The translations under genes were made by a program, and so were the position numbers. DNA of 64,000 nucleotides from an uncultured Christensenella sp. GTDB taxonomy: Bacteria; Bacillota; Clostridia; Christensenellales; UBA1242. The notes beneath the pieces are model-generated. The model had not been told where the DNA came from and made no database searches. It was given only the letters and a program-made list of their open reading frames with translations. Location: assembly GCA_949293905.1 (NCBI GenBank), contig CASFFG010000004.1:1-64000 (forward strand), given 5' to 3'. Position 1 is the stretch's first letter, and every line of letters begins with the position of its first letter. Below are positions 35,533-46,923 of the stretch, one piece after another.

Positions 35533-36924
35533 TTATTTCTTTGTTATTTCATATTCATTTTTAGGTTTATCAACTATAATGTAACCAAGTGATAAAATTT
35601 TATCGCGCAATGTGTCGCTCAAAGCATAATCTCGATTGTTCCTAGCGGTTTTGCGTTCTTCCGCCAATGTTATAATTTCTTCTGGGATATCAAGATCCTG
35701 CTCGCTTTCTTTTATCTCATTCAGTTTTAATCCTAAGAAGTGGTCAAAATCTAGAACTAAGTTATAAATATCTTTGCTATCAGGATAGTTTTTCAGCGCG
35801 TCCCACATTACAGATAATGCGAGCGGTGAGTTAACATCGTCTGCCACATATTCACTAAATCTTCTTTTTAATTCATCTAATTTGTCACTTTCAATAACAT
35901 TCCTTCCAGACCTATGTTTTAATAATAGGCGAGAAAGGTTTTTATAACTTTCCTTAGCGCTATTTAATGCCTCAAATGTGAAATTTTGTGGCTTAGAGTA
36001 GTGGGCAGAAAGGAAGAACAACCTTAAATCCATAGGAGAATATCCCTTTTCTTTAAGTGAAGTTAGAGTATAGATTTCGCCTTTCGACTTACTCATCTTT
36101 CCGCCGTTAAACATAAGGTGCTCTAGGTGGAACCAAATATCTACAACTTCATGCCCAGTCTTTGCGTAATTTTGCGCAATCTCATTTTCATGGTGTACGG
36201 TCTTATGTTCGACTCCGCCCCCATGTAAATCAATATGTTCGCCTAAGAATTTGTTTCCAATCGCACTGCATTCAATATGCCAGCCAGGGTAGCCAACTCC
36301 CCACGGGCTATCCCATTTTTGAATATGGTTATCTTTTGCGATAACCCATAGAACGAAATCTGCAGGGTTGCGTTTTTCTTCGTCCACTTCAATTCGTGCA
36401 CCGAATTTTTTTTCGTTTTGGTTCATTCCGCCGAGCATGCCGTAACGCGGGTACTTGCTAGTATCGAAATATACACCGTTCTTAGTTATATATCCATAAC
36501 CATGGTCAAGAATATCTTGCACAAAAGATATTATTTCAAGTATTACGCTAGTTGCAGGGCAGATATGCTCAGGGTCTTCAATATTTAATGCTTGCATATC
36601 TGCGTGACACATGTTCCAGTAGAATTTAGCAATCTCTTCTGGTGACTTATGCTCGCGCTTAGAAGCGACTTCCATTTTGTCTTCGCCTTCATCTTCATCG
36701 CTCGTCATATGACCGACGTCAGTTATGTTCATTACATGATTAATTTTATATCCTAAATATTTTACTGCCCTACGCATGCTATCCATAACAAAAAATGCAC
36801 GCATGTTTCCAATGTGCTGAAACCAATATACCGTTGGTCCGCAGAAATAAAAATTAACGGTGTTGTTAATTGGACGGACTGCTTCTTTCTTTTTAGTTAG
36901 TGAGTTAAAAACCTTTAATTCCAT
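35533..36924 (-). CDS. cysS: Cysteinyl-tRNA synthetase, alternative-clade sequence
   Basis: 463 residues. It has zinc ligand Cys28 in FCGPTVY, the HIGN motif (37-40), [15 protein letters not shown] and KMSKS in [11 protein letters not shown]. It charges tRNA-Cys with cysteine in an ATP-dependent reaction. Two signatures, [15 protein letters not shown] and [14 protein letters not shown], differ from the usual GGIDLIFPHHENE and resemble the alternative CysS clade found in some Firmicutes and candidate-phylum bacteria. The C-terminal anticodon-binding region is present ([15 protein letters not shown]). AAGGA precedes the ATG. I saw no T-box leader. Confidence 0.95.
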   Translation of the reverse strand: MELKVFNSLTKKKEAVRPINNTVNFYFCGPTVYWFQHIGNMRAFFVMDSMRRAVKYLGYKINHVMNITDVGHMTSDEDEGEDKMEVASKREHKSPEEIAKFYWNMCHADMQALNIEDPEHICPATSVILEIISFVQDILDHGYGYITKNGVYFDTSKYPRYGMLGGMNQNEKKFGARIEVDEEKRNPADFVLWVIAKDNHIQKWDSPWGVGYPGWHIECSAIGNKFLGEHIDLHGGGVEHKTVHHENEIAQNYAKTGHEVVDIWFHLEHLMFNGGKMSKSKGEIYTLTSLKEKGYSPMDLRLFFLSAHYSKPQNFTFEALNSAKESYKNLSRLLLKHRSGRNVIESDKLDELKRRFSEYVADDVNSPLALSVMWDALKNYPDSKDIYNLVLDFDHFLGLKLNEIKESEQDLDIPEEIITLAEERKTARNNRDYALSDTLRDKILSLGYIIVDKPKNEYEITKK

Positions 36925-37316
36925 ATTATTCCTTTTATTTATTAAATTATATTTAAAAATGTTAATCTTGTCAACTGGATAGGTAAAATAAAAAATGTAA
37001 GTTATGGTTACTCAAAGAATAAATACAATAAAATTAATAAAAATTTTTTAAAATTTATAAAAAATAATTAAAAAAATTAATAAAAATGCGTAATTTTTAG
37101 AATATTCTTTAAATTTTTTTTATTTTTGCAACAATTTTAAATTATTTTTTATTTTTTAAATTTCCAATATTTTACTAGAAAAATAGCAAAATAAATTGTG
37201 TTTTAAATGAAAATACTAGATAAAAAGCGTTAAATAATTAAAAACAATTTTAATTTTTACCCCAAAAAATTAATTATATATTATCAATAAATTTTTTAAT
37301 TTTATGCGATATTTAT
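36925..37316. other. Long AT-rich divergent intergenic region
   Basis: About 390 bp, over 85 percent A and T by eye, between divergent cysS and the surface operon. Bases 37020-37120 resemble the AT-only palindromic family (TTAATAAAAATGCG core), here not at a gene end. No ORF, tRNA or T-box is visible. A possible role is curved or low-melting DNA upstream of the surface operon. Confidence 0.5.
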
Positions 37317-37345
37317 TTGATAAAATTCTTTTAATGTGTTAAACT
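37317..37345 (+). promoter_or_regulatory. Promoter of the surface operon
   Basis: -35 TTGATA (37317-37322), a 17-bp spacer and a weaker -10 TAAACT (37340-37345). AGGGG follows before the ATG. It is the only clear promoter seen ahead of the six co-directional genes. Confidence 0.5.
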
Positions 37346-37380
37346 AAATTCATACAAATTTAGACAATTTAGGGGTAATT

Positions 37381-40300
37381 ATGTCAAGAGTAAAGAATAG
37401 GGGTATATTAGTTTTAATGATGCTAACGCTTCTTACATTTTTTGCGTTTGGTTGTGAAAATAAGAGTGTTGGCGTTGATGATATCTATTTTACTGAAGAG
37501 AGTTTAACTTTAGTTGTTGGCGAGAGTTATACTCCTAGTATCGTGGTACAGCCTAGTTATGCGGACGACACTTCATATACAATTACTAGCACCAATGCAG
37601 AATATGTGTCCGTCGAAAATAACGAGATTACAGCGCTAAAAGTTACAGGTTCAAACACCGTTTATCTGCAAGTTACGGCGAACGATAACTCACTAAAGAC
37701 TGATATGATTAGAGTCAATGTTATCGCAGAGAGTGTAATTTTGGAAACTCCTAGGAATCTAAGATATGACGAGAATACACAGTCAATATCCTTTAGTTCA
37801 TCTCAATATGCCACATCATATGTTTTAAGAGTTAGTGGAAAGAATGTGGAAACGAATGATACGACTTTCTCGTGTGATGTCAATGTTGGGAATGTTACTA
37901 CTTTGTCGCTAAACGATTTGCAATCGAAAATTAACGAACTCAATTTGAACAATTCAAGTGTTTTCGATACTGCCCTAACTATTCAAGCGAGTGCAGTAAC
38001 AGATAGTAATACCTCAGCATATGTCAATTCCTCATTTTCAAGTGCGTTATCCTTGTATCAAACAAGTGCTCCTACGAATTTAACAATTTTAGGCGGAGTG
38101 TTGTCCTTTGAAGGTAATGCAAACAACTATTCTATTGCGATAGATGGAACAGAGATTATGACAACTAGTCGCACGGCTGATATTGATTTGACTGAAATTG
38201 ATGAAGAATTTGCGGGAATTTCAGGAATGCTGTCTGTCACTGCGCTTGCTGAACAAACAGGGGATATTCCCTCATATAATTCAGTTGCAACGACTAAAGA
38301 AATCAATGTGCTAGATGTCGCAAATGTGAGTATCCAGGCGGGAAATATCAGTTGGGGATATGTTACATATGCCAACTCGTACGATATTTACCTAAATGGA
38401 GCGAAGATAGCAAATGTTACGACTAACCAAATTTCATTAGATGAGTTAGATGCTGATATTACTCAAAGTGAGGTCAACCATGAAATCACTGTCGAGCCAG
38501 TTTTAGATAGTGCAAGTCAAAACATATTAAAAACATGTGCAGTAGGGGATAGCGCGTTCGTAAATAAACTAGCAACACCGAATTTAGTTAATGATTACGG
38601 AATTATTAGATGGGAAGGGGTAGCAAATGCAGGACTTTACATCGCTGAAATTTCTTACATCTTAGATGGTGAAACTACAACAGTCACCCGAACCACTACT
38701 GAAAATAGTTTTATTTTCGATGAAAGTTTCCCGTCCGGAGCAAATTATACTTTTAAATTGCATGCCACATCTACTCAAACTGGTGGCGTGTACTACATGG
38801 ACTCAAATAGTGATGAGATTGAACTGACTAAGGTTGCTGGGGCAGAAATATCAATAGAAAATAGTTCACTAGTAATAAGCGCTACAGCGGGTGAAAGTTA
38901 CTCAGTAAGTCTAGATGACACTGAAACCGTGATTTTGACGGCTGAGAGTTCTAGTCTAACTTACGATTTAACAGAAATAAGTTTAACTGCGGGCGAACAT
39001 ACACTATCCGTTGTTCATCTTGGGCGAGATAATACAATTAGTAGTAACCCGTCTACAATAAGTTTTGAACAATTAGGGGAAGTGGAAAATGCAAACATTT
39101 TAGACAGTGTTGCAACTGCAGACTTAGGCGAAAATTATAGCGAACTTGTGTTCGATGTCACTCAAAATGACGAGATAACATACTCGTATACGGGCACTAG
39201 TTTTACTATAAATAGCACAAATAGTGCACTTGATGACTATCTAGCGAGTGGAGATTATGTATTGAAAATTTACGCTAAGGGGGACGGTACAACTACTTTA
39301 ACTAGCCAGATAGCAAGCGAAATTGAATTCAGCGTGTTAGCAAGCCCTATCGTTGACAGTGCAAATATAGACAAAAATAGCCCAACTATTACATTCACTG
39401 AGATAGAAAATGCACTTGGTTATGTAGTAATCATGGGAGAAAGTCAGGAAGAATTATTGACAAATACATACACATTTGAAGTTAGTTCATCTTCGCCGAT
39501 TGAGTTTAGTTTACAGGCGATTGGAAATGGCACAAATGTGTTAAGTTCTGCAAAATCACAGGTATACACACTTGTGAAGTTAACTAGCCCTACTCTTGAA
39601 TATGATGCAGATGAAGAGATTTTTGTAAAAACAGATTCCAATGATGCCGAGTCGGTGCAAGACTATGTATTTGAGCGCTTTGTTGACGGAAATTGGGAAG
39701 AATTAGACTATGATTTTAGTTCTAAGTATACCGATTTGACTACTGGAGAGAATGAATTTAGATTGACCCTAATTGCGCGTGATTTTGATAGTAGTACTAA
39801 TACTATCTACCTAAACGCAGATGTGGCGAATCTAAGTGTAAGACAGTTAGCCTCTAATACTTCAATTACGACTACTTTAGATAATATGTTGGTGGTTATT
39901 ACATACGAAGTTGAAGAATATGGACTTCAACTTGAAATCACTAATTCGGCTGATGAAGTCATAACATTTACTGGTGAAAATGGGCAGTTAGTAAGTGATA
40001 CTGGAAATATTACATTGACTTATGAGTTCAGGCAAGTGGGCGTACAGGAAGATCCACGAGGTGATTATTTTATCGAGATTTTGAACGCAGACTATACTTG
40101 TAAAATTCCTTCTCTTACGGGTGCTTTTAGTGTAAGAGCGCGATTGCTTTCAAATGGTGCTAGTTCCGCACATGGAGAATTTGGATTTGGTACTACAATA
40201 TCGTTTGAGACTACTACAACATTCACTCCTTCTGCCTTTACGAGCGAATATCTTGCGTTTGATAATCACGCAAGAAATATTGAGAATTACGCAATTTTAG

Positions 40301-43300
40301 TGAACGGAAGTGAAACTTTAATGCTAAATAGTGATGTCGCTAGCGTAGACGCAGATTTAGGCGTAATAAAAGTGCTCACAAGTTATATTTACGACAACTC
40401 TAGCGCTATGGATTCGGGTGTTGAACTTGCGGTGGTTTCGTTATGTGACTTAAGCGGAGTGGCTCGCACTCTGTCACAAGCGGGCGAATCTATTACAATT
40501 TCGCGAATTGATGCACCAGAATTGATCCAGGAAAAGGATAACGCTTCAAGCAATCACTCAGTGGTTTTATCGTTTGATCTGGTAAATAATTCAAATGTAA
40601 TTCCTACATATTTATTAGAGATTTTTAATCGAAATGAAGACACAATAACAAATGTTCGCTCGTTTACATTCACGAACTCGAATGATACGGACGGCGACGG
40701 GAAGATAACTCTTAACTTAGATGATTATGCTAGTACAGAATTAAACGGAACAACCCTTGACGAACAGTTCTATGTTCGACTAAAAGTTTTGGTTGAAAAA
40801 AGTAGTTCTGCGGACGAAAATTCATATATATTCAATTCGGCGTATTCTAACGAACTTGAATTTACAAGATTAAGTTCGGTTACAAACATAATTGTTCAAA
40901 ATGGTGTACTCGTATTCGATGCTGTTGAAAATGCCGTTGGATATGATGTTTATAGATACGAAGGCACAGATTTAGTAAGAATTAATAACTCATTAATTTT
41001 GGAAAATCAATATACACTCGCGGATATAACAGGGAATGTTAAAATTGTAGTGCGTGCTATTGCGGGCGAAAATTCAGGATATACAAATTCCAACATTAGC
41101 AGTATAACTAATGTTAATAGACTGAGTATTAATTCAATTTCCACATTTGAAGGCAAAATTATGATTTCGCTTGATGAAAGTACCGTATCTATCATAAATA
41201 ACACCGAATTTTCTGGAGATATATCTACACTAAACGGAATAATCTTAACGGTAGAAACTGCTGATAATTTGTATTATTTACAAGTCGACGATGATAAGGT
41301 TAGTGCGGGTGGGAATCTTGTACTAATCGACCCGACTAGTATCATTGGATATGGTGTAGATAGTTTAAAATTAGAAAATTTAACTTTCACTCTTCTTGCT
41401 AATTACACAAGCGAAAGTGGAATAAATTATCTTAATTCTAGACCTAGCGAATTTAATGTATATGGACTTATCGCACCTGTAAGTTTAACTAAGGTTGCAG
41501 ATATGGATAACTATACCATAGAGTACATTTCATGGAGCGAGAGCGGGCTAAATACTCTTCAAGTTGACGGTGAAAATGTAGATTTAGTTCTCGGTTATAT
41601 CCTTAAAGTAAGGACTGGAGAAAGGACGCTCTATTCGTTTGATACAAAACTAAAATATCTAGATGGGGATAGTTTAAAGAGTTATGGAGATATTATCAAC
41701 ACCACTATGATTTCCGCACCTTATGGCTACGATGATAATGATGATGGTGAAATTACAGAAGAAGAAAGATTTGATGATGGCGAGTTCTTCTTCTCAGTAA
41801 TGGCTATGCCTAAGAGCATCAGTTCGGCTGATGGCACACAAATAAATCTACTCATGTCGCAATATTCGGCTGAGTTAAGGGTAAATATTCTCGCTGTGCG
41901 AGATTTGAGAGTGGTAAGTGGAGAGATAACTTGGGAAGCAGATAATGACGCAACCGCTTATCTTGTTACGGTCTACGATGGCGAAATTTTAGATGAAAAT
42001 TTGTTAACCACATATCAAACGATAACGACCTCATTTGATTTCAGTGAAATTGACCTTCCAGGCTCTAGTTATGAAGGAGTATATGGAGTTAAAGTTAGAG
42101 CAATCAGCACCAAGCCTAATGTGCTAAATAGTCAGGATAGTAAAGAACTTTATGTGTTTAGATTGAGTAACGAAATGTCAGTTACGGTAGATGATGGAAA
42201 TTTGATTTTGGAAGCGAATACATACTATACCAATGCCGAAATTGAGTTTGTTGACAACATAACTGGACGAAAAGAAGTGGTGTATTTCAGTAATGAAGAT
42301 ATATCTAATAGCAACATTGAAGGATTAAACACAGACCCAGAAATTACATGGCTAGACTACATTTCACGCGAAAGTGAATTAATGACCGCTACTAAACGCG
42401 TTGTAAATATAGATAACTCTAATATCATTAACATTACACAAGGAAGAAGTTATACTATAAATATTAGATTATTAGGTAACACTAATATTCAGTTGGGATT
42501 AATTAATTCAAAAGTTGCAAATAATGTGGATACAATAAATGTGATAAAACTTAGCCAAACGGTGTTTGACGGGCAGATTTATCAAGTAGAAAAGGGTGTT
42601 TATACCTATGATTACATAGAAGACTATTTAGAAGTAGATTTAAATTATAATTTCAATAATTCTACAAGTGTATCACCATTTTTTAGCCATGCAAGAATTT
42701 ACAAACTTACGCTTTCTACCGCAAATGTAGAACACGCAATTTATGCAATAGATTATTATTCATTCATAGATTATCAAACAGAACTGGAAGCCGATGAATA
42801 TCAAATTTTTGAGACTGGCAATAACACGGGCGCACCATATGCATATGTCTTGTTCAATTATTCGAGGACGGACGGAAGTAGCGGAGCACTGTACTTTAAT
42901 GTCTATAAAGACAATCAAATCAACCTTCGCGATTCGGATTATATTTATTACTACCCTATAACAGTTGAAGAAACCGATGGTGAACTCGTATACTCGTCAA
43001 CTGGAACAAGAACGAGTATAAATGTGGCAGAAGGCGGATCATTCACGCTTGGATTAAGTTTGCTAGGCGGAGATAGTATAACAGATACTGACGAACACAT
43101 GGCATATTTAAATGCTAGTTCACTAATTTCGGACACTTTTATTAGATATAGAGATAATAGTCTTAGCGCGTATGACGGATATGTTCGCTTTAACGATTTA
43201 AAACCTATGAACGAGCAGGGCGGAATTATAGATTATCCTATCTATAAACTTGTAGCGACTCCATTAAACGAGACCCTTGGCAAAACGATATACATTTACT

Positions 43301-46275
43301 ATACGACAGAAGAAGATGCTAGGAGTGTGATTGATGATCCAGACGCAATTTATGTTGCCGCCGAATTTAGCGCAGAAGTGGGGCTTCAAGATGCGATTTT
43401 ATTCGATATGTCGCCATACTTTACCGCAGGGACATATCTAGTTAGCATACAAACTCTGGCTGGACTAGGCGATAATGGATATAGAATAGATTATCTATTA
43501 AACGCGCGAATTCCAACAGGAACAACAGCCTTTAAAAAGCCTACTGATACATCAGTAAGTATTAATGGCGGAGCATTGTATTTCAGTTTAGCGACTGTTA
43601 CGGATAACAATGCAACAAGTTATATTTACAACTATGAAATAACTTTAAGCGATGGATTTAATGAATATGTATACGAGATTGATAGTAGTAGTGAAGGTGT
43701 GACGATAGATTCTTCTCTTCATACTTTAAGTTATGAGTTGCCTGAAAGTATTGAGATTGAAGATGAAACTATATACATATTTAACAACACAAATTATTCA
43801 ATCAAGGTGCGTGCGCTTGCTGGTACTGTTCAGGATAGAATAAACGGCTCGTACACACAAAATGAATGTAGTTTCACTCGTTCGGCTGGTATTGGCGAAG
43901 TTTGGATAGAAAATGGTGTACTAATGTATCAAGTGTTAGACACCGAGAATTACCAAGTAGCGCGAATTAGAGTAAGTTACTTAGATGATACAGGTAATGA
44001 ACGCATTGTTCTAATTAGAACGAATGGAAATAAAGTTGATGGTAGTCAAGACACATATTCTTACGAATTTAGTTATGCGATTGGGTCGACTTATCCAATT
44101 CAGGGTGGGCTAGGTAGCACTACTCTTGATGCAGGTAGAGATTATTCAATTTCGGTTCAAGTCCTAAGTTCTAACAATTCAAATTCAATAATTAACAGCA
44201 ATTATAGTTCACCAATCACAGTAAATCGTTTAGTGAGAATTGATTCTAGCGAAATTGAATCATTTGATGGCATTTTGACATGGCCGTCAGTTGTTGGTGC
44301 TACAACTTATATAGTTGAACTTACTAGCGGAACAACAACCTATACATTCAATACAGAATCTAACAGCATAGATTTTGATACTGGAACAGATACAACTGGA
44401 AGGACATTGCCAAGCGGAGAATACACTATAACTATCCGTTCGTTAGGAAGTGACATGCTCAATTCTAGAACTTCAAATAGAACGGGCACATTTACAAAAC
44501 TAGTCGCGGTAGAGAATATCCACATCGACCAGACCGATACTGGATTAATAGTGTGGGACGCTGTTGAAGGCGCTGATAAATACGAAGTTGTATTTACTTA
44601 TGGCGAGCAAATAGAGAGTGTAACTACTTATAATACCTACACATCAGCACCTGATAGTATGTCGGGAAGATTTACTGTACAAGTTAAAGCATTAAGTGAA
44701 GGTAGCGGAAATACCTTTAACGGTAATTATGGAACATATACGAGCAGTACTGACCAACCGCAACCGGTAGGTGAAATACAATTCAATAACGACGAGTATT
44801 ACTACTACTTTGAAGTGAGTGACTTCTTATCAGGCGATAGGGTCCTAATCTCTTATGATTTCACTGCTTACGAGAAGACTGCTGATGGTTACCAACTCGC
44901 TGATAGTGCCGACTCAATAGAAGTTTATATCAACTATGGTGACAGAAATTCTCAAATCACTATAGGCGAAACGACTTACTATATGTTTAAGCCAACCGCA
45001 ATGGGAATTTATAGAAACATGCAGTTTAGAGTCGTTAGAACTGGAACATTGGCGTCAAGTACTACACAAGTGGGACTATTAGACCTTAACATTTACGCAT
45101 ATGGTGATGGTTCAAGCGAAAATCCGTATGGAATAGGCACGGCTGAACATCTACTTAATATTGAAATTAATCCAAACGCTCAGTATGAGTTGTATAGTTC
45201 GGTAGATTTAAGTGAGATTAATGTAAATAGTAGAGTTGACGAATCTGGGGCAATCATATGTACTACATTTACAGGTACACTAGATGGTAATACTTATTCC
45301 ATTTACGGACTTACAAATTTAAGTTTAACTGGAAGACTAACATTTGGACTGTTTGCAAATCTAGACGGTGCAACAGTTAAAGATTTGACAATAGGTAGAA
45401 CTAGAGATACCATAGTAGTAACTAACTCATTCACTGCTAACCCTACTAGTGCTATATCGTTAGGATTATTAGCGGGGACAAGTACAAATTCTACTATTAC
45501 AAATGTTTCAGTTAACAATTTGAATTTCGTTGTGAATAGTAGCGTTAGCATTAATACTAGCAACATTTATGTGGGTGGACTAATTGGCCGTTCAAATGGG
45601 GATACAATAACGGGCGGAGAAATCCAGACCGAAATTACCCTAAATGCAGGAATAGCGATTACTACTAATAGTTTCTTTGGTGGATTGTTAGGATACGCTC
45701 AAGAAAGTGATGTTGTAGATACAATGATAGAATTTAGCCTATCTCAAACCGCTTCTGGAACGACCCTAGGATTTATCGGTGGACTTGCTGGGCAAATCGT
45801 AGGAAACTCCAACTCAAATAGGTCTACTATAAGCGGAGTTATAGTTGAAACTTATCTAGAAGATGTTAGCACATCATACTTCGGTGGAATAGTCGGCTAT
45901 GCTAGTTATGTAAATATCAATGATTCACAAACTACAGGAAGTTTCATCAATAGCGGTATGACCAGCACATATGGCGAAAGACACTTAGGTGGAATAGTTG
46001 GTAGGGGAGATAATGTCAATATTGGAACGGAAGGAAATGTAACTATTGGATTAACATTTGACATTAGTGCATACAACACCAATTCGCTATATGTAGGTGC
46101 CGTTGCGGGTGGTTTATACATTGTAGGAAGTGGAACTGCAGGTTATGATAATTGTGCAATTGATTACTCCTTCATAAATGGCGCAACTACATTCACTGGC
46201 AATGAGATGAATATTGGTATTTACGGAATATGCGGTAGCGGAGTCTCTCACGGCTCATGCGAACAGACAATTTAG
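37381..46275 (+). CDS. Giant surface lipoprotein with Big2-, Fn3- and GLUG-like domains
   Basis: 2964 residues. A lipoprotein signal peptide ends FFAFGC, with Cys25, so it is lipid-anchored outside the membrane. Residues ~30-120 are a Big2-like Ig domain (LTLVVGESYTPSIVVQP, ITALKVTG). Roughly 20 Fn3-like units follow, marked by recurring phrases such as LSFEGNANNYSIAIDG, ISWGYVTYANSYDIYLNG and GVLVFDAVENAVGYDVYR. The last ~450 residues are GLUG-like (FTGTLDGNTYSIYGLTN, GLFANLDGATVKDLTI, GGLIGRSNGDTI) and end CGSGVSHGSC. There is no LPxTG. It starts the operon and is 8 bases from the signal peptidase gene. A cell-surface adhesin or fibre anchor is inferred. Confidence 0.85.
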   Translation: MSRVKNRGILVLMMLTLLTFFAFGCENKSVGVDDIYFTEESLTLVVGESYTPSIVVQPSYADDTSYTITSTNAEYVSVENNEITALKVTGSNTVYLQVTANDNSLKTDMIRVNVIAESVILETPRNLRYDENTQSISFSSSQYATSYVLRVSGKNVETNDTTFSCDVNVGNVTTLSLNDLQSKINELNLNNSSVFDTALTIQASAVTDSNTSAYVNSSFSSALSLYQTSAPTNLTILGGVLSFEGNANNYSIAIDGTEIMTTSRTADIDLTEIDEEFAGISGMLSVTALAEQTGDIPSYNSVATTKEINVLDVANVSIQAGNISWGYVTYANSYDIYLNGAKIANVTTNQISLDELDADITQSEVNHEITVEPVLDSASQNILKTCAVGDSAFVNKLATPNLVNDYGIIRWEGVANAGLYIAEISYILDGETTTVTRTTTENSFIFDESFPSGANYTFKLHATSTQTGGVYYMDSNSDEIELTKVAGAEISIENSSLVISATAGESYSVSLDDTETVILTAESSSLTYDLTEISLTAGEHTLSVVHLGRDNTISSNPSTISFEQLGEVENANILDSVATADLGENYSELVFDVTQNDEITYSYTGTSFTINSTNSALDDYLASGDYVLKIYAKGDGTTTLTSQIASEIEFSVLASPIVDSANIDKNSPTITFTEIENALGYVVIMGESQEELLTNTYTFEVSSSSPIEFSLQAIGNGTNVLSSAKSQVYTLVKLTSPTLEYDADEEIFVKTDSNDAESVQDYVFERFVDGNWEELDYDFSSKYTDLTTGENEFRLTLIARDFDSSTNTIYLNADVANLSVRQLASNTSITTTLDNMLVVITYEVEEYGLQLEITNSADEVITFTGENGQLVSDTGNITLTYEFRQVGVQEDPRGDYFIEILNADYTCKIPSLTGAFSVRARLLSNGASSAHGEFGFGTTISFETTTTFTPSAFTSEYLAFDNHARNIENYAILVNGSETLMLNSDVASVDADLGVIKVLTSYIYDNSSAMDSGVELAVVSLCDLSGVARTLSQAGESITISRIDAPELIQEKDNASSNHSVVLSFDLVNNSNVIPTYLLEIFNRNEDTITNVRSFTFTNSNDTDGDGKITLNLDDYASTELNGTTLDEQFYVRLKVLVEKSSSADENSYIFNSAYSNELEFTRLSSVTNIIVQNGVLVFDAVENAVGYDVYRYEGTDLVRINNSLILENQYTLADITGNVKIVVRAIAGENSGYTNSNISSITNVNRLSINSISTFEGKIMISLDESTVSIINNTEFSGDISTLNGIILTVETADNLYYLQVDDDKVSAGGNLVLIDPTSIIGYGVDSLKLENLTFTLLANYTSESGINYLNSRPSEFNVYGLIAPVSLTKVADMDNYTIEYISWSESGLNTLQVDGENVDLVLGYILKVRTGERTLYSFDTKLKYLDGDSLKSYGDIINTTMISAPYGYDDNDDGEITEEERFDDGEFFFSVMAMPKSISSADGTQINLLMSQYSAELRVNILAVRDLRVVSGEITWEADNDATAYLVTVYDGEILDENLLTTYQTITTSFDFSEIDLPGSSYEGVYGVKVRAISTKPNVLNSQDSKELYVFRLSNEMSVTVDDGNLILEANTYYTNAEIEFVDNITGRKEVVYFSNEDISNSNIEGLNTDPEITWLDYISRESELMTATKRVVNIDNSNIINITQGRSYTINIRLLGNTNIQLGLINSKVANNVDTINVIKLSQTVFDGQIYQVEKGVYTYDYIEDYLEVDLNYNFNNSTSVSPFFSHARIYKLTLSTANVEHAIYAIDYYSFIDYQTELEADEYQIFETGNNTGAPYAYVLFNYSRTDGSSGALYFNVYKDNQINLRDSDYIYYYPITVEETDGELVYSSTGTRTSINVAEGGSFTLGLSLLGGDSITDTDEHMAYLNASSLISDTFIRYRDNSLSAYDGYVRFNDLKPMNEQGGIIDYPIYKLVATPLNETLGKTIYIYYTTEEDARSVIDDPDAIYVAAEFSAEVGLQDAILFDMSPYFTAGTYLVSIQTLAGLGDNGYRIDYLLNARIPTGTTAFKKPTDTSVSINGGALYFSLATVTDNNATSYIYNYEITLSDGFNEYVYEIDSSSEGVTIDSSLHTLSYELPESIEIEDETIYIFNNTNYSIKVRALAGTVQDRINGSYTQNECSFTRSAGIGEVWIENGVLMYQVLDTENYQVARIRVSYLDDTGNERIVLIRTNGNKVDGSQDTYSYEFSYAIGSTYPIQGGLGSTTLDAGRDYSISVQVLSSNNSNSIINSNYSSPITVNRLVRIDSSEIESFDGILTWPSVVGATTYIVELTSGTTTYTFNTESNSIDFDTGTDTTGRTLPSGEYTITIRSLGSDMLNSRTSNRTGTFTKLVAVENIHIDQTDTGLIVWDAVEGADKYEVVFTYGEQIESVTTYNTYTSAPDSMSGRFTVQVKALSEGSGNTFNGNYGTYTSSTDQPQPVGEIQFNNDEYYYYFEVSDFLSGDRVLISYDFTAYEKTADGYQLADSADSIEVYINYGDRNSQITIGETTYYMFKPTAMGIYRNMQFRVVRTGTLASSTTQVGLLDLNIYAYGDGSSENPYGIGTAEHLLNIEINPNAQYELYSSVDLSEINVNSRVDESGAIICTTFTGTLDGNTYSIYGLTNLSLTGRLTFGLFANLDGATVKDLTIGRTRDTIVVTNSFTANPTSAISLGLLAGTSTNSTITNVSVNNLNFVVNSSVSINTSNIYVGGLIGRSNGDTITGGEIQTEITLNAGIAITTNSFFGGLLGYAQESDVVDTMIEFSLSQTASGTTLGFIGGLAGQIVGNSNSNRSTISGVIVETYLEDVSTSYFGGIVGYASYVNINDSQTTGSFINSGMTSTYGERHLGGIVGRGDNVNIGTEGNVTIGLTFDISAYNTNSLYVGAVAGGLYIVGSGTAGYDNCAIDYSFINGATTFTGNEMNIGIYGICGSGVSHGSCEQTI

Positions 46276-46283
46276 GAGCGAAA

Positions 46284-46922
46284 ATGAATTATTCAGATAG
46301 TATTTTAGAAAACAAATTATTTAATCTATTCAAGCAGGGCGTGTACTATATATGTCTATCTATTATCATAATATTAGCGGGTTGCTTAATATTAATTTAC
46401 GGATTTAGTTTTCGCCCTTATAATGTAATTACGGACAGTATGGCGCCAGTATATACTGCTGGCGACCTTGTCGTAATTCACCCAGATGACTCTTACGAAG
46501 TGGAGGACATATTAAAATTCGATAGAAATGGTCTACCCACCCTGCATAGATGCATCGCAATATATGAATATCAAGGGGAGAGATATTACTTATGTAAAGG
46601 TGATGCAACAAATGATTTAGATGGAACTGGTCGCGGAATGGACTGGGAAGACGATGTCGCGTGGATAAATAATAAAGAAAATATAGATTTAGATAGTATG
46701 TCGCCAAGCGAGATTGAAGACCAATTCGGCGGAAATGTCCAAGTTACAACTTTGGATTCAATTGAAGGAAAGTCAGTGACTAGTTTTAAAAACTGGGGAA
46801 CATACGCTACATTTATTCAAGAGCATCGCGTACTTGTTATCGCAATAGTGATTGCAATTTGGTGCATAATAGAAACTCTGCAAAATGAAATCGACATAAA
46901 AAGGAGTTTAAGACTACTATAA
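46284..46922 (+). CDS. SipW-type (S26B) signal peptidase
   Basis: 212 residues from the ATG at 46284, which has AGGAG upstream; an open frame back to 46257 overlaps the previous gene and lacks one. A transmembrane helix (~20-40) precedes the catalytic serine in TDSMAP (Ser52). The second catalytic residue is His88 in TLHRC, not Lys, which marks the ER/archaeal/SipW type rather than the normal bacterial LepB. KGDATNDLD is the conserved GDN-like box. A second membrane helix is near the C-terminus. It cleaves preproteins at the outer face of the membrane, most simply the ones encoded next. Confidence 0.9.
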   Translation: MNYSDSILENKLFNLFKQGVYYICLSIIIILAGCLILIYGFSFRPYNVITDSMAPVYTAGDLVVIHPDDSYEVEDILKFDRNGLPTLHRCIAIYEYQGERYYLCKGDATNDLDGTGRGMDWEDDVAWINNKENIDLDSMSPSEIEDQFGGNVQVTTLDSIEGKSVTSFKNWGTYATFIQEHRVLVIAIVIAIWCIIETLQNEIDIKRSLRLL

Positions 46923-46923
46923 G

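Noticed and set aside
36925..37380. T-box riboswitch ahead of cysS
   Set aside because: No GGUGGNACCGCG-like antiterminator sequence and no terminator/antiterminator pair on the minus strand.
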